From the IMG/VR virus record IMGVR_UViG_3300030101_002769, positions 1 to 23,339 of that record: a stretch of 23,339 bases of DNA. One strand, 5' to 3'. The position numbers and the translations under genes were made by a program. This document shows, in pieces, positions 22,697 through 23,339 of the stretch; the first letter of the stretch is position 1; every line of letters begins with the position of its first letter. The notes beneath the pieces were generated by a model. It was not told where the DNA came from. It searched no databases and was given only the letters and a program-made list of their open reading frames with translations. This stretch comes from a virus.

Positions 22697-22873
22697 TTAC
22701 GCCCCTGGATCGATAATGTTATTGCCTTCTATCTTGGCCCATTCTTGTATTGCTTGATAATCTGTGTTGTCTTCAGCTAGTGGTACAGATAGTTGAATAT
22801 TACTGTTTACATAAGTCACAGTAAATCCAGCATGAACTCCGTTAAAATAATATTTTGTAACTGTATCAATCAT
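22697..22873 (-). CDS. Small tail-fibre-associated protein (58 aa)
   Basis: The ATG at 22871-22873 is chosen because it overlaps the TAA of the upstream fibre gene (TAATG). A longer reading back to 22927 would intrude into the fibre coding region. The product begins MIDTVTKYYFNGVHAGFTVT, has strands to about residue 32 (NSNIQLSVPLAEDN), then DYQAIQEWAKIEGNNIIDPG. The C-terminal 'NTDYQAIQEWAK-x-GN-I' pattern is common in very short proteins next to tail fibre genes of marine phages. They may be fibre chaperones or minor fibre subunits; this is inference. There is no membrane segment. Confidence 0.72.
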   Translation of the reverse strand: MIDTVTKYYFNGVHAGFTVTYVNSNIQLSVPLAEDNTDYQAIQEWAKIEGNNIIDPGA

Positions 22874-23339
22874 TATAACTCCGCAGTTAATCCTAAATAA
22901 GCTGAAGAACTGTTTATTTGAACCCAACCTTTTTCATCATCTGCTCCTGTAAAACCATCATCTGAGTAGATAAGACCATTTAAATAATTAGGTATATAAA
23001 TTTTAATGCTATTAAAATCTTCAGTTCCTCCATCTCTTTGAAATCTAAAATAATTTGTTCCACTTGATTGATAAATACTTGGTGTTGTTCTTTTTGGATA
23101 CCATTGATAATTGACACCTAAAACATTTGTTTGATAAACATATCCACCTGAACCAATTACTCCATCTGCATCCTCGCTACCATCAGCAATTTTTTCAAAA
23201 TATCTTAAACATTTATTTAAATTCACATCATGCGGCAAGAACTCAAAGTCGCTTGCAACTTGGCCTGCCTCAAGTTGAATTCCAGTCACATACCATTCAT
23301 TACTTGTGCTGTCGGCTAAATTTACTTGTCCACTTGCTA
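22873..23339 (-). CDS. Tail fibre protein, C-terminal part only (runs off the right edge)
   Basis: The frame is open from the right edge to a TAA at 22873-22875, about 154 codons, so the gene starts outside the window. A GTG at 23289 is internal: the preceding codons read ASGQVNLADSTSNEWYV without a stop and continue into TGIQLEAGQVASDFEFLPHD. 'W-x-V-T-G-I-Q-L-E-x-G-x-x-A-x-x-F-E' followed by LNKCLRYFEK is the well-known ending of carbohydrate-binding modules in phage tail fibres. Beyond it is a beta domain (TNYFRFQRDGGTEDFNSIKI; YIPNYLNGLIYSDDG) ending YLGLTAEL. It likely contacts the host surface. The true length and the trunk region cannot be seen. Confidence 0.88.
   Translation of the reverse strand, partial: ASGQVNLADSTSNEWYVTGIQLEAGQVASDFEFLPHDVNLNKCLRYFEKIADGSEDADGVIGSGGYVYQTNVLGVNYQWYPKRTTPSIYQSSGTNYFRFQRDGGTEDFNSIKIYIPNYLNGLIYSDDGFTGADDEKGWVQINSSSAYLGLTAEL

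Noticed and set aside
22874-22927. Longer 76-codon version of the 58-residue gene
   Set aside because: The extra 18 codons overlap the tail fibre C-terminus in another frame. The TAATG junction at 22873 gives a better start.
23287-23289. GTG at 23289 as the start of the tail fibre gene
   Set aside because: The same frame continues upstream without a stop to the right edge and encodes typical fibre sequence, so the codon is internal to a gene that begins outside the window.

Overview
The window is an AT-rich, densely packed fragment of a tailed bacteriophage genome, with no bacterial core genes, tRNA, rRNA, insertion sequence or CRISPR array. Many of its proteins look like families I know from uncultured marine phages, especially those of low-GC marine bacteria such as SAR11/Pelagibacter: the 'ADGGR-x-GYQ' proteins, the 'EFRIKWPRG' membrane protein, the TGN-LTLG repeat protein and a leucine-762 type family A DNA polymerase. 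The marine and SAR11 assignment is inference from protein resemblance and base composition. The mix of long internal/ejection-type proteins with a P22 gp10-like protein favours a podovirus-like particle, but terminase, portal and capsid genes lie outside the window.

Layout. (1) 1-8104, minus strand, a replication module read right to left: two conserved unknown proteins (7748-8104, 7477-7755), a coiled-coil protein (6929-7480), a possible ssDNA-binding protein (6175-6927), a hairpin terminator or attenuator (6131-6164), an AEP-type primase-polymerase (4685-6121), a compact UvrD-like SF1 helicase (3145-4692), a DUF3310 protein (2906-3148), a family A DNA polymerase with proofreading domain (949-2913), a conserved unknown protein (289-939), a 27-residue tryptophan-rich micropeptide (213-296) and a membrane protein running off the left edge. 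(2) 8105-8164, a short divergent intergenic region holding a perfect 11-bp inverted repeat that places TTGACA boxes in both directions. (3) 8165-9595, the only plus-strand gene, an SNF2-type helicase. (4) 9592-23339, minus strand, a late module read right to left: tail fibre C-terminus, small fibre-associated proteins, a repeat protein, a fibre/spike-like protein, a gp10-like tail protein, three small structural-type proteins, four long virion/ejection-type proteins ending with a 1393-residue one, then a lysis-type cassette (26-residue ORF, 59-residue coiled-coil/membrane protein, M15 peptidase).

The genes probably form two leftward operons, early/replication and late/structural-lysis, with the SNF2 gene inserted between them and sharing the divergent control region. 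Coding is nearly continuous: many junctions are TAATG or ATGA overlaps, which suggests translational coupling. Four genes too short for ordinary gene calling (213-296, 10068-10247, 10247-10327, 19112-19279) and two edge-truncated genes (1-209 and 22873-23339) were found by direct reading.
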